A stretch of DNA of 64,000 bases, taken from NCBI GenBank assembly GCA_963711005.1, contig CAVQCJ010000002.1:1860001-1924000 (forward strand), written 5' to 3'. The notes beneath the pieces are model-generated. The model ran no database searches, had not been told where the DNA came from, and saw only the letters and a program-made list of their open reading frames with translations. Shown in pieces: positions 43,178 through 52,034 of the stretch. Numbering within the stretch: position 1 is the first letter of the stretch; the number at the start of each line of letters is the position of its first letter. The translations under genes were made by a program, and so were the position numbers. The stretch comes from CAVQCJ01 sp963711005. GTDB lineage: Bacteria; Actinomycetota; Actinomycetes; Prado026.

Positions 43178-44470
43178 ATGACTTCCTCGACGACCCCTTC
43201 AACGACCATTCCGAGGCACGACATCGCGGACGCCTCGCTGGCCCCCCAGGGCAAGGCCCGGATCGAGTGGGCCGAGCGCTCGATGCCGGTTCTGCGGCAG
43301 ATCCGCGAGCGGTTCGAGAAGGAGCGCCCGTTCGAGGGCGTCCGGCTCGCGGCCTGCATGCACGTGACCACCGAGACGGCCAACCTCATGCGCGCCCTCA
43401 AGGCCGGCGGCGCCGAGGTCGCGCTGTGCGCGAGCAACCCGCTGTCCACCCAGGACGACACCGCGGCGGCGCTGGTGCACGAGTACGGCATCTCGGTGTT
43501 CGCCCACCACGGGACCGACACCGACGGCTACTACCGCGACATCGACGCGGCGCTGGACGTCCGCCCGCACCAGGTGTTCGACGACGGCTGCGACCTGGTG
43601 AACACGCTGCACACGACCCGCACCGAGTTGCTCGCCGACGTCACGGCGGGCTGCGAGGAGACGACGACGGGCGTGATCCGGCTGCGGGCGATGGCGGCCG
43701 ACCGCGCGCTGCGGTTCCCGATGGTGGCGGTGAACGACACCGACACCAAGCACATGTTCGACAACCGGTACGGCACCGGGCAGTCGACACTGGACGCCAT
43801 CTTCCGCGCGACCAACACGCTGCTGGCCGGCAAGACGTTCGTGGTGGCCGGGTACGGCTACTGCGGCAAGGGGGTTGCCGACCGGGCCAAGGGGATGGGC
43901 GCCGACGTGGTCGTCACCGAGATCGACCCGACGAAGGCGCTGGACGCGACCATGCAGGGCTTCCGGGTGATGCCGATGAGCGAGGCGGCCCGGATCGGCG
44001 ACGTGTTCGTGACCGTCACGGGCAACCGGGACGTCCTGCGCCGCGAGCACTTCGAGGTCATGAAGGACGGCGCGATCATGGCGAACTCGGGCCACTTCGA
44101 CATCGAGATCGACGTGAAGTGGCTGGAGACCGAGGCCTCGGTCGTGAACCGCAAGATCCGGCACCAGACCGACGAGTACGTCCTGGCCGACGGCCGCCGG
44201 CTGGTGCTGCTGGCCGAGGGCCGGCTGGTCAACCTCGGCGCGGCCGAGGGGCACCCGGCCGCGGTGATGGACATGTCGTTCGCCGACCAGGCCCTGACCG
44301 CGGAGTGGCTGGTCGGCCACGCGGCCGGGCTCGAGCCCGGGGTCTACGAGGTGCCGACGGAGATCGACAAGCAGGTGGCGGCGCTGAAGCTGGCCGCGAT
44401 GGACGTGGACATCGACACGCTCACACCGGCGCAGGAGGAGTACCTGTCGAGCTGGGAGCACGGTTCGTGA
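43178..44470 (+). CDS. sahH: S-adenosyl-L-homocysteine hydrolase, short type
   Basis: 430 residues from ATG 43178. Cleaves S-adenosylhomocysteine to adenosine and homocysteine to keep methyltransferases active. Motifs: ACMHVTTETANLMRALKAGG, SNPLSTQDDTAAALVHEYGI, active-site VNDTDTKHMFDNRYGTGQS, the NAD loop VVAGYGYCGKGVADRAKG and the C-terminal LVNLGAAEGHPAAVMDMSF. Mycobacterial and streptomycete enzymes are about 485-495 residues because of an internal insert. This one lacks it and resembles the archaeal/Thermotoga form. Coupled (GTGA) to a predicted F420-dependent reductase. Confidence 0.95.
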   Translation: MTSSTTPSTTIPRHDIADASLAPQGKARIEWAERSMPVLRQIRERFEKERPFEGVRLAACMHVTTETANLMRALKAGGAEVALCASNPLSTQDDTAAALVHEYGISVFAHHGTDTDGYYRDIDAALDVRPHQVFDDGCDLVNTLHTTRTELLADVTAGCEETTTGVIRLRAMAADRALRFPMVAVNDTDTKHMFDNRYGTGQSTLDAIFRATNTLLAGKTFVVAGYGYCGKGVADRAKGMGADVVVTEIDPTKALDATMQGFRVMPMSEAARIGDVFVTVTGNRDVLRREHFEVMKDGAIMANSGHFDIEIDVKWLETEASVVNRKIRHQTDEYVLADGRRLVLLAEGRLVNLGAAEGHPAAVMDMSFADQALTAEWLVGHAAGLEPGVYEVPTEIDKQVAALKLAAMDVDIDTLTPAQEEYLSSWEHGS

Positions 44471-45082
44471 CCCGCGTCGGGGTCATCGGCACCGGGCCGG
44501 TCGGTCGCGCGCTCGGCGGCCGGCTGGCCGCCGTCGGCCACGACGTGGTGATCGGGTCGCGCACGGCCAAGGACGACGTGCGGACATTCGCCGAGGCGGC
44601 GGCGCACGGCGAGGTCGTCGTCAACGCGACCGGCGGGATCGTGAGCATCGACGCGCTGACACTGGCCGGCGCGGACAACCTGGCCGGCAAGCCACTGCTC
44701 GACGTCTCCAACGCACTGGACCACTCCCGGGGGCTTCCCGCCGAGGGTGCTCGCGAGCGATTCGGACAGCAACGCCGAACGCATCCAGGCGGCGTTCCCG
44801 GACGCCCGCGTGGTCAAGACGCTGAACACGATGAACGCGAGCGTGATGGTCGACCCGCGGTCCCTGCCGGGTCCGCACTCGACGTTCCTCGCGGGCGACG
44901 ACGAGGCCGCGAAGGCGGTCGCGCGCGGCTTCCTGCTGGAGTTCGGCTGGACCGACGAGGAGGTGGTCGACCTCGGCGACCTGACCGCCGCCCGTGGGCT
45001 CGAGACGTACCTCCTGCTCTGGCTCTTCCTGTACGGAGCGACCGGCGGGCACGGGTTCAACATCCACGTCGTCCGCGGGTGA
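44467..45082 (+). CDS. F420-dependent NADP reductase-like protein (one frameshift)
   Basis: About 205 residues when joined. GTG 44467 opens a Rossmann fold (VGVIGTGPVGRALGGRLAAV, VVIGSRTAKDD). The frame breaks at a run of five G (44729-44733); four would restore LDHSRGFPPRVLASD. The rest reads QAAFPDARVVKTLNTMNASV, HSTFLAGDDEAAKAVARGFL and ETYLLLWLFLYGATGGHGFN, typical of the NADPH-dependent F420 reductase / oxidoreductase group. Would move hydride between NADPH and F420, or a related substrate. Flanked by overlaps on both sides. Confidence 0.8.
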
Positions 45083-45837
45083 GCCTGGGCCCGCCGGCGC
45101 CCGAGCCGCCTCCCGAGCCGGCCGTCGAGCCGGCCATCGAGGCGGCGCCGGCGCGGGCGCGCTGGGGGCTCGGCGACGTCGCGATCGCGCTCGGGGGAGC
45201 GGTCGTGCTCGGCAACCTGCTCGCGTCGGTCCTGCTGGCCGAGAAGGGGCACGCCTCCGACGTGGTCCAGGCGTGGACCGCCCTCGTGGTGCTGACCGGT
45301 CCGTGGCTCCTGCTCGGCGGGTGGCCGTTGCTGGCGACCCGGCTCAAGGGGAACGGCCCGGTCCGCGACCTGGCGCTCAACCTGTCCTGGCGCTCGGCCG
45401 GGATCGGCGTGCTGGGCGGCGGCGCCGGGCTGCTCAGCGCGTCGTTGGTGGCGCAGCTGCAGCAGCAGCTCACGCACCGGCAGCTGGACGCCCGGGCCGC
45501 CGACGTCGCGCACGACATCGTGTCCGCCTCGCCGGTCGCGCTGGCTCTGTTCGCGCTGGCGACGGCGTTCGGCGCGCCGGTGGTCGAGGAGCTCGCCTTC
45601 CGTGGGCTCACGTACGGCTCGTTGCGCAAGCGCGACGTGACCGTGGTCTGGTCGGTCGTGTGGACGACGCTGCTGTTCGCCGCCTTCCACTTCGAGCCCG
45701 CCAGGTTCCTGGTCCTGGCCGTGCTCGGCGGTTGGATCGGGGCGGTCCGGGCGGTGACCGGGAGCACGGCGGCGAGCATGGTCGCGCACATGACCGTGAA
45801 CGTGCCGGGCGCCCTGCTGATCCTGCTCGCGCACTAG
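45079..45837 (+). CDS. CPBP-family intramembrane glutamic protease
   Basis: 252 residues from GTG 45079 (GTGA overlap). A Pro/Glu-rich N-terminus of about 30 residues is followed by around seven hydrophobic segments. Catalytic motifs: VVEELAFRGLTYG (EExxxR) near residue 169, FAAFHFEPARF and the final MVAHMTVN. Cleaves membrane substrates or processes prenylated/leader peptides; the target is unknown. Convergent with the RDD gene. Confidence 0.88.
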   Translation: MSLGPPAPEPPPEPAVEPAIEAAPARARWGLGDVAIALGGAVVLGNLLASVLLAEKGHASDVVQAWTALVVLTGPWLLLGGWPLLATRLKGNGPVRDLALNLSWRSAGIGVLGGGAGLLSASLVAQLQQQLTHRQLDARAADVAHDIVSASPVALALFALATAFGAPVVEELAFRGLTYGSLRKRDVTVVWSVVWTTLLFAAFHFEPARFLVLAVLGGWIGAVRAVTGSTAASMVAHMTVNVPGALLILLAH

Positions 45838-45865
45838 CCGCCGCCGAATCGGCCGCGCAGCCCGG

Positions 45866-46759
45866 TCAGCCGGGCGGGGCGAAGCCGTTCGGGTCGTGTG
45901 GTGGCAGCGGCTGCGGCGCCGGCGGCGGCGCAGCCGGCTGAGCCGGGTACGGCGGTGGCGCGGGCCTGTACGGCTGCGGGACTCGGGCCAGCTCGCGGCG
46001 GCGGCGCTCGGCCAGCACCGCCGCCAGGTACGCCTCGGGTGGACAGCCGGTCGGTGGTGGCGGTGCTACGTACTGCGAGACGTCGTACGCCACCCGCCGC
46101 CCCATCTCGAAGCGCGCCTGCGGCGAGATGTCGCCGGCCCGCGCCAGGAACTGCCGGGCGGCGAGGGCCAGCGGGTCGGGCAGCCTGGACAGCTCGGCGG
46201 TGGCGGCCCACCGGGCCATCGCCAGCGGCGTCTGCACGAGCGGGGCGGCCGACTCCGGGACCCGTTCGCGCACCACGACCGTCCCGGCGAGGTAGTCGCC
46301 GACGCGCTTGCTCCGGGTCGACGCCAGGCAGGTGAGGATCGCGATGAACGGCAGGATCCAGATCTCGATGACGCCGAGCAGGGCGCGCACGAGGGCGTGC
46401 CGGAAGCGGCCGGACCCGCCGTCGTCCCGGACGACCCGCAGGCCCATCGCCATCTTCCCCGGCGTGCGCCCGTTGGTCAGAACCTCGAACAGCAGCGGGT
46501 AGCCGACGACCAGGCCGATCGTCACGACCAGCCAGATCGCCGTCCACTCGGCGTCGTCGGTGATGTCGGCCTGCGAGAGCAGGAAGACGACCCCCAGGAA
46601 CAGCGCGAACGTGATGGCCAGGTCGAGCAGCCGGGCCAGCGCGCGGCTCGGGAAGCGGGCCAGCCGCAGCTCGAGCAGCACCGCCTCGCCGCTGACCAGG
46701 TCGCCGCCCAGGTGCGCGCCCCAGCTACCGGTGGGCGCCCCCGGCGCCGACTGGCTCAT
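45866..46759 (-). CDS. RDD-family membrane protein
   Basis: 297 residues from ATG 46759, with GAGGGG ahead. RDD signature: ARFPSRALARLLDLAITFAL and later NGRTPGKMAMGLRVVRDDGG, with RSKRVGDYLAGTVVVRER. Three to four hydrophobic segments, then a long cytosolic tail ending in a Pro-rich stretch (PYRPAPPPYPAQPAAPPPAP). Divergent from the SpoIIM-like gene, a pairing common in actinobacteria together with DUF58 and MoxR. Role unknown. Confidence 0.85.
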   Translation of the reverse strand: MSQSAPGAPTGSWGAHLGGDLVSGEAVLLELRLARFPSRALARLLDLAITFALFLGVVFLLSQADITDDAEWTAIWLVVTIGLVVGYPLLFEVLTNGRTPGKMAMGLRVVRDDGGSGRFRHALVRALLGVIEIWILPFIAILTCLASTRSKRVGDYLAGTVVVRERVPESAAPLVQTPLAMARWAATAELSRLPDPLALAARQFLARAGDISPQARFEMGRRVAYDVSQYVAPPPPTGCPPEAYLAAVLAERRRRELARVPQPYRPAPPPYPAQPAAPPPAPQPLPPHDPNGFAPPG

Positions 46760-46836
46760 CGCGCCCGTCCCCTCGTGCGTTCGCAACAGCCCTGCCGGCG
46801 CTCGCGTCGCGGCGCCGTGGGTCGCTGCCCTGCGGA

Positions 46837-46842
46837 TAGTGT
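46837..46842 (+). promoter_or_regulatory. -10 box TAGTGT before the SpoIIM-like gene
   Basis: TAGTGT is followed, eight bases later, by an ATC codon in the open frame at 46851. In comparable promoters of this window the first codon is ATG or GTG. Confidence 0.5.
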
Positions 46843-46850
46843 GCCGAACC

Positions 46851-47852
46851 ATCGACGTCGACGTGTTCGTGACGGCTCACCGCCGCGAGTGGGACCGCCT
46901 GGAGGAGCTCACCCGGCGGGCCCGCACGCTGACCGGCCCCGAGGTCGACGAGCTCGTCGACCTCTACCAGCGGGCGGCGACGCACCTGTCCGCCGTGCGG
47001 ACGTCCGCTCCCGACCCCGTGCTGGTGGCCCGGCTCTCGACCCTCGTGGCCAGGGCCCGCAGCGTCGTCACCGCGTCGGGCGCCCCGGCCTACCTCGAGG
47101 TCGCGCTGTTCTTCACCCGCCGGTTCCCGGCGGCGGTGTACCGGGCCCGCTGGTGGTGGCTGACCACGGGTGCCGCCTTCGTGGTCGTCGCGTTCGCCCT
47201 CGCGTGGTGGGTCTACGCCAACCCCGATGTCCAGTCCTCCATCGCCACCCCGGACGAGGTGCGCCAGCTGGTCGACCAGGACTTCGCGTCGTACTACTCC
47301 TCGCACCCCGCGGCGGCGTTCGCGTTCCAGGTCTGGACGAACAACGCATGGCTGACCGCGCTGGTGATCGCGTCCGGAGGCCTGCTCGGCCTCCCGATCC
47401 CGTGGCTGCTCGCGACCAACGCGGCCAACGTCGGGGTGATCGCCGGGCTCATGGGCGCGCACGGACGGCTCGGCGAGTTCTTCGGGCTGATCCTCCCGCA
47501 CGGCCTGCTCGAGCTGACCGCGGTGTTCGTGGGCGCCGGCGTCGGGTTGCGGCTGGGCTGGACGATCGTCGCGCCCGGCGAACGTCCCAGGGGCGCCGCG
47601 GTCGCGCAGGAGGGTCGGGCGGCGGTCGGGGTGGCGATGGGCCTGGTCGCGGTGCTGCTCGTGTCCGGCGTGGTCGAGGCGTTCGTGACGCCGTCCGGCC
47701 TGCCCACCTGGGCGCGGATCGCGATCGGCGTCCTCGTCTGGATGGCGTTCCTCGCGTACGTGTTCGTGCTCGGCGGCCGAGCGGCCCGCGCCGGCGAGAC
47801 CGGCGACCTGGACGCGTCGGCGGTCGGCGACAGCCGACCGGTCGCGGCGTAG
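46851..47852 (+). CDS. SpoIIM/DUF95-like membrane protein, start uncertain (ATC?)
   Basis: About 333 residues from 46851. The protein begins IDVDVFVTAHRREWDRLEEL; relatives usually open with M-D at exactly this point. The codon there is ATC, eight bases after a TAGTGT box. GTG 46863 and GTG 46841 are fall-back starts. A helical N-terminal domain (YQRAATHLSAVRTSAPDP) is followed by five membrane helices. Conserved parts are VWTNNAWLTALVIASGGLLG, LATNAANVGVIAGLMG and ILPHGLLELTAVFVGAGVG. Widespread in non-sporulating actinobacteria, so not a sporulation marker. Ends convergent with the DUF58 gene. Confidence 0.8.
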   Translation: MDVDVFVTAHRREWDRLEELTRRARTLTGPEVDELVDLYQRAATHLSAVRTSAPDPVLVARLSTLVARARSVVTASGAPAYLEVALFFTRRFPAAVYRARWWWLTTGAAFVVVAFALAWWVYANPDVQSSIATPDEVRQLVDQDFASYYSSHPAAAFAFQVWTNNAWLTALVIASGGLLGLPIPWLLATNAANVGVIAGLMGAHGRLGEFFGLILPHGLLELTAVFVGAGVGLRLGWTIVAPGERPRGAAVAQEGRAAVGVAMGLVAVLLVSGVVEAFVTPSGLPTWARIAIGVLVWMAFLAYVFVLGGRAARAGETGDLDASAVGDSRPVAA

Positions 47853-47869
47853 CCCTCGCGCGCTACAGA

Positions 47870-47890
47870 GCCGGGCTAGAGCCGCCCGGC
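47870..47890. terminator. Possible stem-loop at convergent gene ends
   Basis: Perfect 7-bp arms GCCGGGC (47870-47876) and GCCCGGC (47884-47890) with a seven-base loop, overlapping the DUF58 stop. No T-run. Confidence 0.4.
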
Positions 47891-49168
47891 GGCCTTCAGC
47901 GCGAGGTACGCGTCCGCCAGCCGCGGCGGCAGCTCCTCGGGGTCGCCCTCGACCACCGTCACGCCGGCGCGGGCCAGCCGGGCCCCGACCTGCTGCCGGG
48001 CGAGAACCGCGCGTGAGCCGGCCGCCGCGTCGTACACCGCGTCCGCGTCACCACGCTCGGCGGCCATCTCCTCGACCCTCGGGTCGGCGACGGACGCGAG
48101 CAGCACCTGGTGGCGGGCGGTGAGCCGGCCGAGCTCGGGCAGCAGCCCGTACTCGACCGGGGCCGGGTCGAGCGCGGTGAGCAGCACGACGAGCGAGCGG
48201 TGCGGCGCCCGCCGCAGCACCTCGCCCGCGATGGCACGCCAGTCCGCCTCGACGAGCTGGGCGTCGAGCACCGCCAGCGCCTGGACGAACGACGGCAGCA
48301 CCTCGGTCGCGGACCGGCCCTGCACCGCCGCCCGGAGCACCCGGTCGTGCGCCAGCAGGTCGACCCGGTCGCCGGCCCGGGTCGCCAGCGCGGCCAGCAG
48401 CAGCGCGGCGTCCATCGCGGCGTCCAGGCGCGGTGCGTCGCCGACCCGTCCGGCCGCGGTCCGCCCGGTGTCCAGCACGAGCAGCACGTGCCGGTCCCGC
48501 TCAGGCCGCCAGGTCCGGACCACCACGTCACGGGACCGCGCGGACGCCCGCCAGTCGATCGAGCGTACGTCGTCGCCCGGGACGTACTCGCGCAGCGAGT
48601 CGAACTCGGTGCCCTGACCGCGCACGAGCACCGGTGTCCGGCCGTCCAGGTCGCGCAGCCGGGCCAGCTTGGCCGGCAGGTGCTTGCGCGACGCGAACGA
48701 CGGCAGCACCCGCAACCGCCACGGCGCCGCGTGCGCACCCTGCCGGGCGGCCAGGCCGAGCGGGCCGAACGCCCGGACTGTCACCCGGTCCGGCACCCGG
48801 TCCCCGCGCCGGGTCGGCACCAGCTCGACCGTCAGCGCGCGCCGCTCGCCCGCCGGCAGGTCGAGCGGCTGCCGGGGGTTGCGCGCACCGGCACTGGGCG
48901 GCCACGCGTCGCGCAGCACGCCGCGGACCGGGCGCCGCCCCGGGTTGGACACGCGCACGAGGACCGTCGCAGTCTCGCCGAGGCGCACCGAGACATCTCC
49001 GGACCGGACCACCCGCAGACCGCGCACCGAGCCCGCCAGCAGCAGGTCGAGCCCGACCAGCAGCAGCAGCACCGCGTCGACGGCCCAGAACGCGGCCCAC
49101 GACCCGCTCAGCCCGACGACGAGGCCACCGAGCAGCGCGAGCAGCGCGAGCCGACCGGAGACCGCCAT
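47876..49168 (-). CDS. DUF58 domain protein
   Basis: 430 residues from ATG 49168. Two membrane helices at the N-terminus (residues ~5-45), a beta-rich middle (VRLGETATVLVRVSNPGRRP), then the DUF58 signature GTEFDSLREYVPGDDVRSID followed by WRASARSRDVVVRTW. A von Willebrand A-like end holds VLLVLDTGRTAAG and VVLLTALDP. Works with the MoxR ATPase directly upstream, in an unknown assembly or stress role. Confidence 0.88.
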   Translation of the reverse strand: MAVSGRLALLALLGGLVVGLSGSWAAFWAVDAVLLLLVGLDLLLAGSVRGLRVVRSGDVSVRLGETATVLVRVSNPGRRPVRGVLRDAWPPSAGARNPRQPLDLPAGERRALTVELVPTRRGDRVPDRVTVRAFGPLGLAARQGAHAAPWRLRVLPSFASRKHLPAKLARLRDLDGRTPVLVRGQGTEFDSLREYVPGDDVRSIDWRASARSRDVVVRTWRPERDRHVLLVLDTGRTAAGRVGDAPRLDAAMDAALLLAALATRAGDRVDLLAHDRVLRAAVQGRSATEVLPSFVQALAVLDAQLVEADWRAIAGEVLRRAPHRSLVVLLTALDPAPVEYGLLPELGRLTARHQVLLASVADPRVEEMAAERGDADAVYDAAAGSRAVLARQQVGARLARAGVTVVEGDPEELPPRLADAYLALKAAGRL

Positions 49169-49185
49169 GTCAGCCGACCTCCATG

Positions 49186-50155
49186 TCAGCGCGGCACGGG
49201 CACCGTGGCGAGCACGCCGTCGAGCACGCCGTCCGCGGTGACGCCCTCGAGCTCGGACTCGGCCCGCAGCTGGATCCGGTGTCGCAGCGCCGGTCGCGCC
49301 AGGGCCTTGACGTCGTCCGGGGTGACGTAGCCGCGTCCGGACAGCCACGCCCAGGCCCGCGCGCACGCCATCAGCGCGGTCGCGCCGCGCGGTGACACGC
49401 CCAGCCGCAGCGAGGGGGACTGGCGGGTGGCCCGGCACAGGTCGACGACGTAGCCGAACACCTCCGGCGCCATCTGCACCTGGCGGACCCCGTCGCGGCC
49501 GGCAGCGAGGTCGGCCGGCCCGGCCACGCGCCGCAGCCCGGCCCCGGCGAGGTCGCGCGGGTCGAAGCCGGCGGCGTGCCGCTGCAGCACGGTGACCTCG
49601 TCCTCGCGGGACGGGGTGCCGACGGCGAGCTTGAGCAGGAAGCGGTCCAGCTGCGCCTCGGGCAGCGGGTACGTCCCCTCGTACTCGATCGGGTTCTGCG
49701 TGGCGCACACGACGAACGGGTCGGGCAAGCGGCCGTGGCAGGCCGTCGACCGACACCTGGCGCTCCTCCATCGCCTCGAGCAGCGCGGCCTGGGTCTTCG
49801 GCGGCGTCCGGTTGATCTCGTCGGCGACCAGGAGGTTGGTGAAGACCGGGCCCGGCCGGAACGAGAACTCGGCCGTGCGCGCGTCGTAGACGAGCGAACC
49901 GGTGACGTCGCCGGGCATCAGGTCCGGAGTGAACTGCAGCCGCCGTGACTCCAGCGCGAGCGAGGCGGCCAGCGCCCGGATGAGCAGCGTCTTGGCCGTG
50001 CCCGGTACGCCTTCGAGCAGCACGTGCCCGCGGACGAGCAGAGCGATGACCAGGCCGGTGACCGCGGCGTCCTGGCCGACCACGGCCTTGGCCACCTCGC
50101 CACGCACGGCGAGCAGGGCGGCGCGGGCGTCGGGTTGCTCCTGCGCGTCGGTCAT
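49186..50155 (-). CDS. MoxR-family AAA ATPase (one frameshift)
   Basis: About 322 residues when joined. ATG 50155 leads to Walker A EGVPGTAKTLLIRAL, then RLQFTPDLMPGDVTGSLVYD, Walker B NLLVADEINRTPPKTQAALL and EAMEERQVSVDG. The frame breaks at 49727-49728, where one extra base in the minus-strand CTTGCCC separates SVDGLPRPL from PDPFVVCATQNPIEYEGTYP. Sensor and lid parts follow (LPEAQLDRFLLKL, VSPRGATALMACARAWAW, YVTPDDVKALARPAL). A chaperone-like ATPase paired with DUF58. Start overlaps the DUF4350 stop (ATGA). Confidence 0.9.
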
Positions 50156-51348
50156 GGTCGACGGACCTGCCTCTCCAGCGTGTCGAGGGCGGACGCGAGG
50201 CCGACCAGCCCGGCGTCGTCGTGCGGTGCGGCACCGTACAGGAGGTTCGCGACGCTCTCCGGCGGCCAGCCGGACCTGGCCGCGACCTGTCCGACCACGG
50301 CGTCCCGGCTGCTGCCCGGCGGCAGCCCGAGCGGCCCGACCAGCCGCGACCGGCTGGCCGCGCGCAGGTGCTCGGCCGCCCGTCCGCGCGCCCCCCGGCG
50401 GCGGTACAGCCGGGCCCGGCCCTCGGTGGTCTCGGCGGCGCGCACGTCGACCGGCAGCGGCTCGACGACCACCGGCCCGAGCCGGCGCCCGCGCCACAGC
50501 GCCGCGAGCAGCACGACCACCACCAGCTGGGCCAGCACCAGTCCCACCCACGGCGGCAGCAAGTCGGTGAGCGTGCTGCCGCCGTCGGCCGGTCTGGCCT
50601 CGTCCGGGAGCCGGGCGAACCAGAGCACGTCCGTGTGCGCACCCAGCAGGTTCAGCGCGAGGGCGGCGTTGCCGTCGTCGCCGATCGACGCGTTCGTGAA
50701 CGCGACGCCGGAGCCGACGAGGGTGACGGTCCGTCCGTCCACCAGCGTCTGGCGCACCACGGTGCCCTCGCCCTGCGCGGCGTAGCAGGACTCGACGGTG
50801 CCCGACGACGGCCGGCCGGTCAGGCTCACGCCGCCGGTCAGGGCCGGCCCGGCGAGAGTGGCCGCGCGCAGCGAGCACGCCGGCTCGCGCACGCGGGCAT
50901 CGGCGCCGTGCCCGACATCCATCCCGGGGATCATCCGCGGGACTCCGCGCTCGTCCGGGTCGGTCACCACAAGGTCGGCAGAGACGGCCCAGACCAGGCT
51001 CAGGTCGTGCTGGTCGAGGTCCTGCGCGTCCGGCACGAACAACGTCATGCCCCACGAGGCGTCCCGCGACGCGGTCACCGCGTCGGTCACCACGGTGACC
51101 CGGACACCCTGCTGCTCGAGCAGCGCGCGCAGCGCGCGGGCACCTTCGGGGCGGGCCGAGCCGGGCTGCAGGTAGCCCTGCGGACCGCTCGCCGAGACCG
51201 CCCCTACGACGGCCGCGACCAGCAGGACCAGCACGACGACGGCGGCCACCCGGGTCCACCGCCCGACGCGGGCCCGCGCCGGCGGACCCAGCGGTCCGGC
51301 CGGGCCGCTCGGTCCGGACGGAACGACGATCTCGCCGGTCACGGTCAT
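50152..51348 (-). CDS. DUF4350 membrane protein
   Basis: 398 residues from ATG 51348. A helix near residues 32-52 anchors a large outer domain that starts GYLQPGSARPEGARALRALL, a segment recalled from DUF4350. It continues with VTLVGSGVAFTNASIGDDGN. A second helix (WVGLVLAQLVVVVLLAALWR) leads to a cytosolic C-terminal region. In the MoxR/DUF58 operon it lies between DUF4129 and MoxR, with four-base overlaps at both ends. Function unknown. Confidence 0.82.
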   Translation of the reverse strand: MTVTGEIVVPSGPSGPAGPLGPPARARVGRWTRVAAVVVLVLLVAAVVGAVSASGPQGYLQPGSARPEGARALRALLEQQGVRVTVVTDAVTASRDASWGMTLFVPDAQDLDQHDLSLVWAVSADLVVTDPDERGVPRMIPGMDVGHGADARVREPACSLRAATLAGPALTGGVSLTGRPSSGTVESCYAAQGEGTVVRQTLVDGRTVTLVGSGVAFTNASIGDDGNAALALNLLGAHTDVLWFARLPDEARPADGGSTLTDLLPPWVGLVLAQLVVVVLLAALWRGRRLGPVVVEPLPVDVRAAETTEGRARLYRRRGARGRAAEHLRAASRSRLVGPLGLPPGSSRDAVVGQVAARSGWPPESVANLLYGAAPHDDAGLVGLASALDTLERQVRRP

Positions 51349-52034
51349 CGCAGCGGCTCCCAGCCGGAGCCGGCTGCGCCGGCGGTCAGCGCCACCCGGG
51401 CCACCGGGGTCGCGGCGACCTGCTCGTCCACCTCGCGCAGGCGCCGGTCGGCGGCGGCGTCCGCGTGCAGGCCGCCGTACGCGACGTCGTCGAAGGTGCG
51501 TGACGCGCTGGTCAAGGCGGACCCCGACGCCGGGAGCACCCGCGCGGCCTCCGCGGCCGCCTCGTCCGCGGTCCGGCCCGGTCGCGGGTCGAGCACGTCC
51601 CGCTCCTCCAGCGAGCGGACCAGCCCCCGGAAGCGCTGCCGGACGGCCTCGTCCCAGTCGCCGTCGGCAGCGGCCCGGTCGGCGTCCGCCCGGTACGCGG
51701 CCGCGGACCGGACCTGCCCGACGAACACTGAGCGGTCGGCGGACTCGGTCCTGCGCAGCGGTCCCACCCGCCAGCGGACGAGGACGACGATCAGCACCAC
51801 GACCGCGGCGAGCACGACCAGCCCGCCGATGCCGCCGGGGGCCACGGCGTCGACGGCATGGATCACCCGCCCGATCAGGTCGTCCAGCCACCGGGTGAGC
51901 TGCTCGACCGCCGACGGACGACCGGCCGCGTACGCCGGCTTGGCCAGCTCAGCCTGCGCGGCGGCGGCGGCCTGGTCCCGACCGATGTCGATCGGGACCT
52001 TCGCGCCGACCACGACGAGGACGGACCAGGTCAC
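51345..52034 (-). CDS. DUF4129 membrane protein
   Basis: 229 residues from GTG 52034, overlapping the upstream stop (GTGA). An outer N-terminal part (DIGRDQAAAAAQAELAKPAY) precedes a single membrane helix (GGIGGLVVLAAVVVLIVVLV). The cytosolic domain has AYRADADRAAADGDWDEAVR, RFRGLVRSLEERDVLDPRPG and RTADEAAAEAA, the DUF4129 pattern resembling part of a transglutaminase-partner protein. Member of the MoxR operon. Confidence 0.83.
   Translation of the reverse strand: MTWSVLVVVGAKVPIDIGRDQAAAAAQAELAKPAYAAGRPSAVEQLTRWLDDLIGRVIHAVDAVAPGGIGGLVVLAAVVVLIVVLVRWRVGPLRRTESADRSVFVGQVRSAAAYRADADRAAADGDWDEAVRQRFRGLVRSLEERDVLDPRPGRTADEAAAEAARVLPASGSALTSASRTFDDVAYGGLHADAAADRRLREVDEQVAATPVARVALTAGAAGSGWEPLR

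Noticed and set aside
46851..47852. SpoIIM-like protein as evidence of endospore formation
   Set aside because: The family is common in non-sporulating actinobacteria next to RDD, DUF58 and MoxR genes. No other sporulation gene is present.
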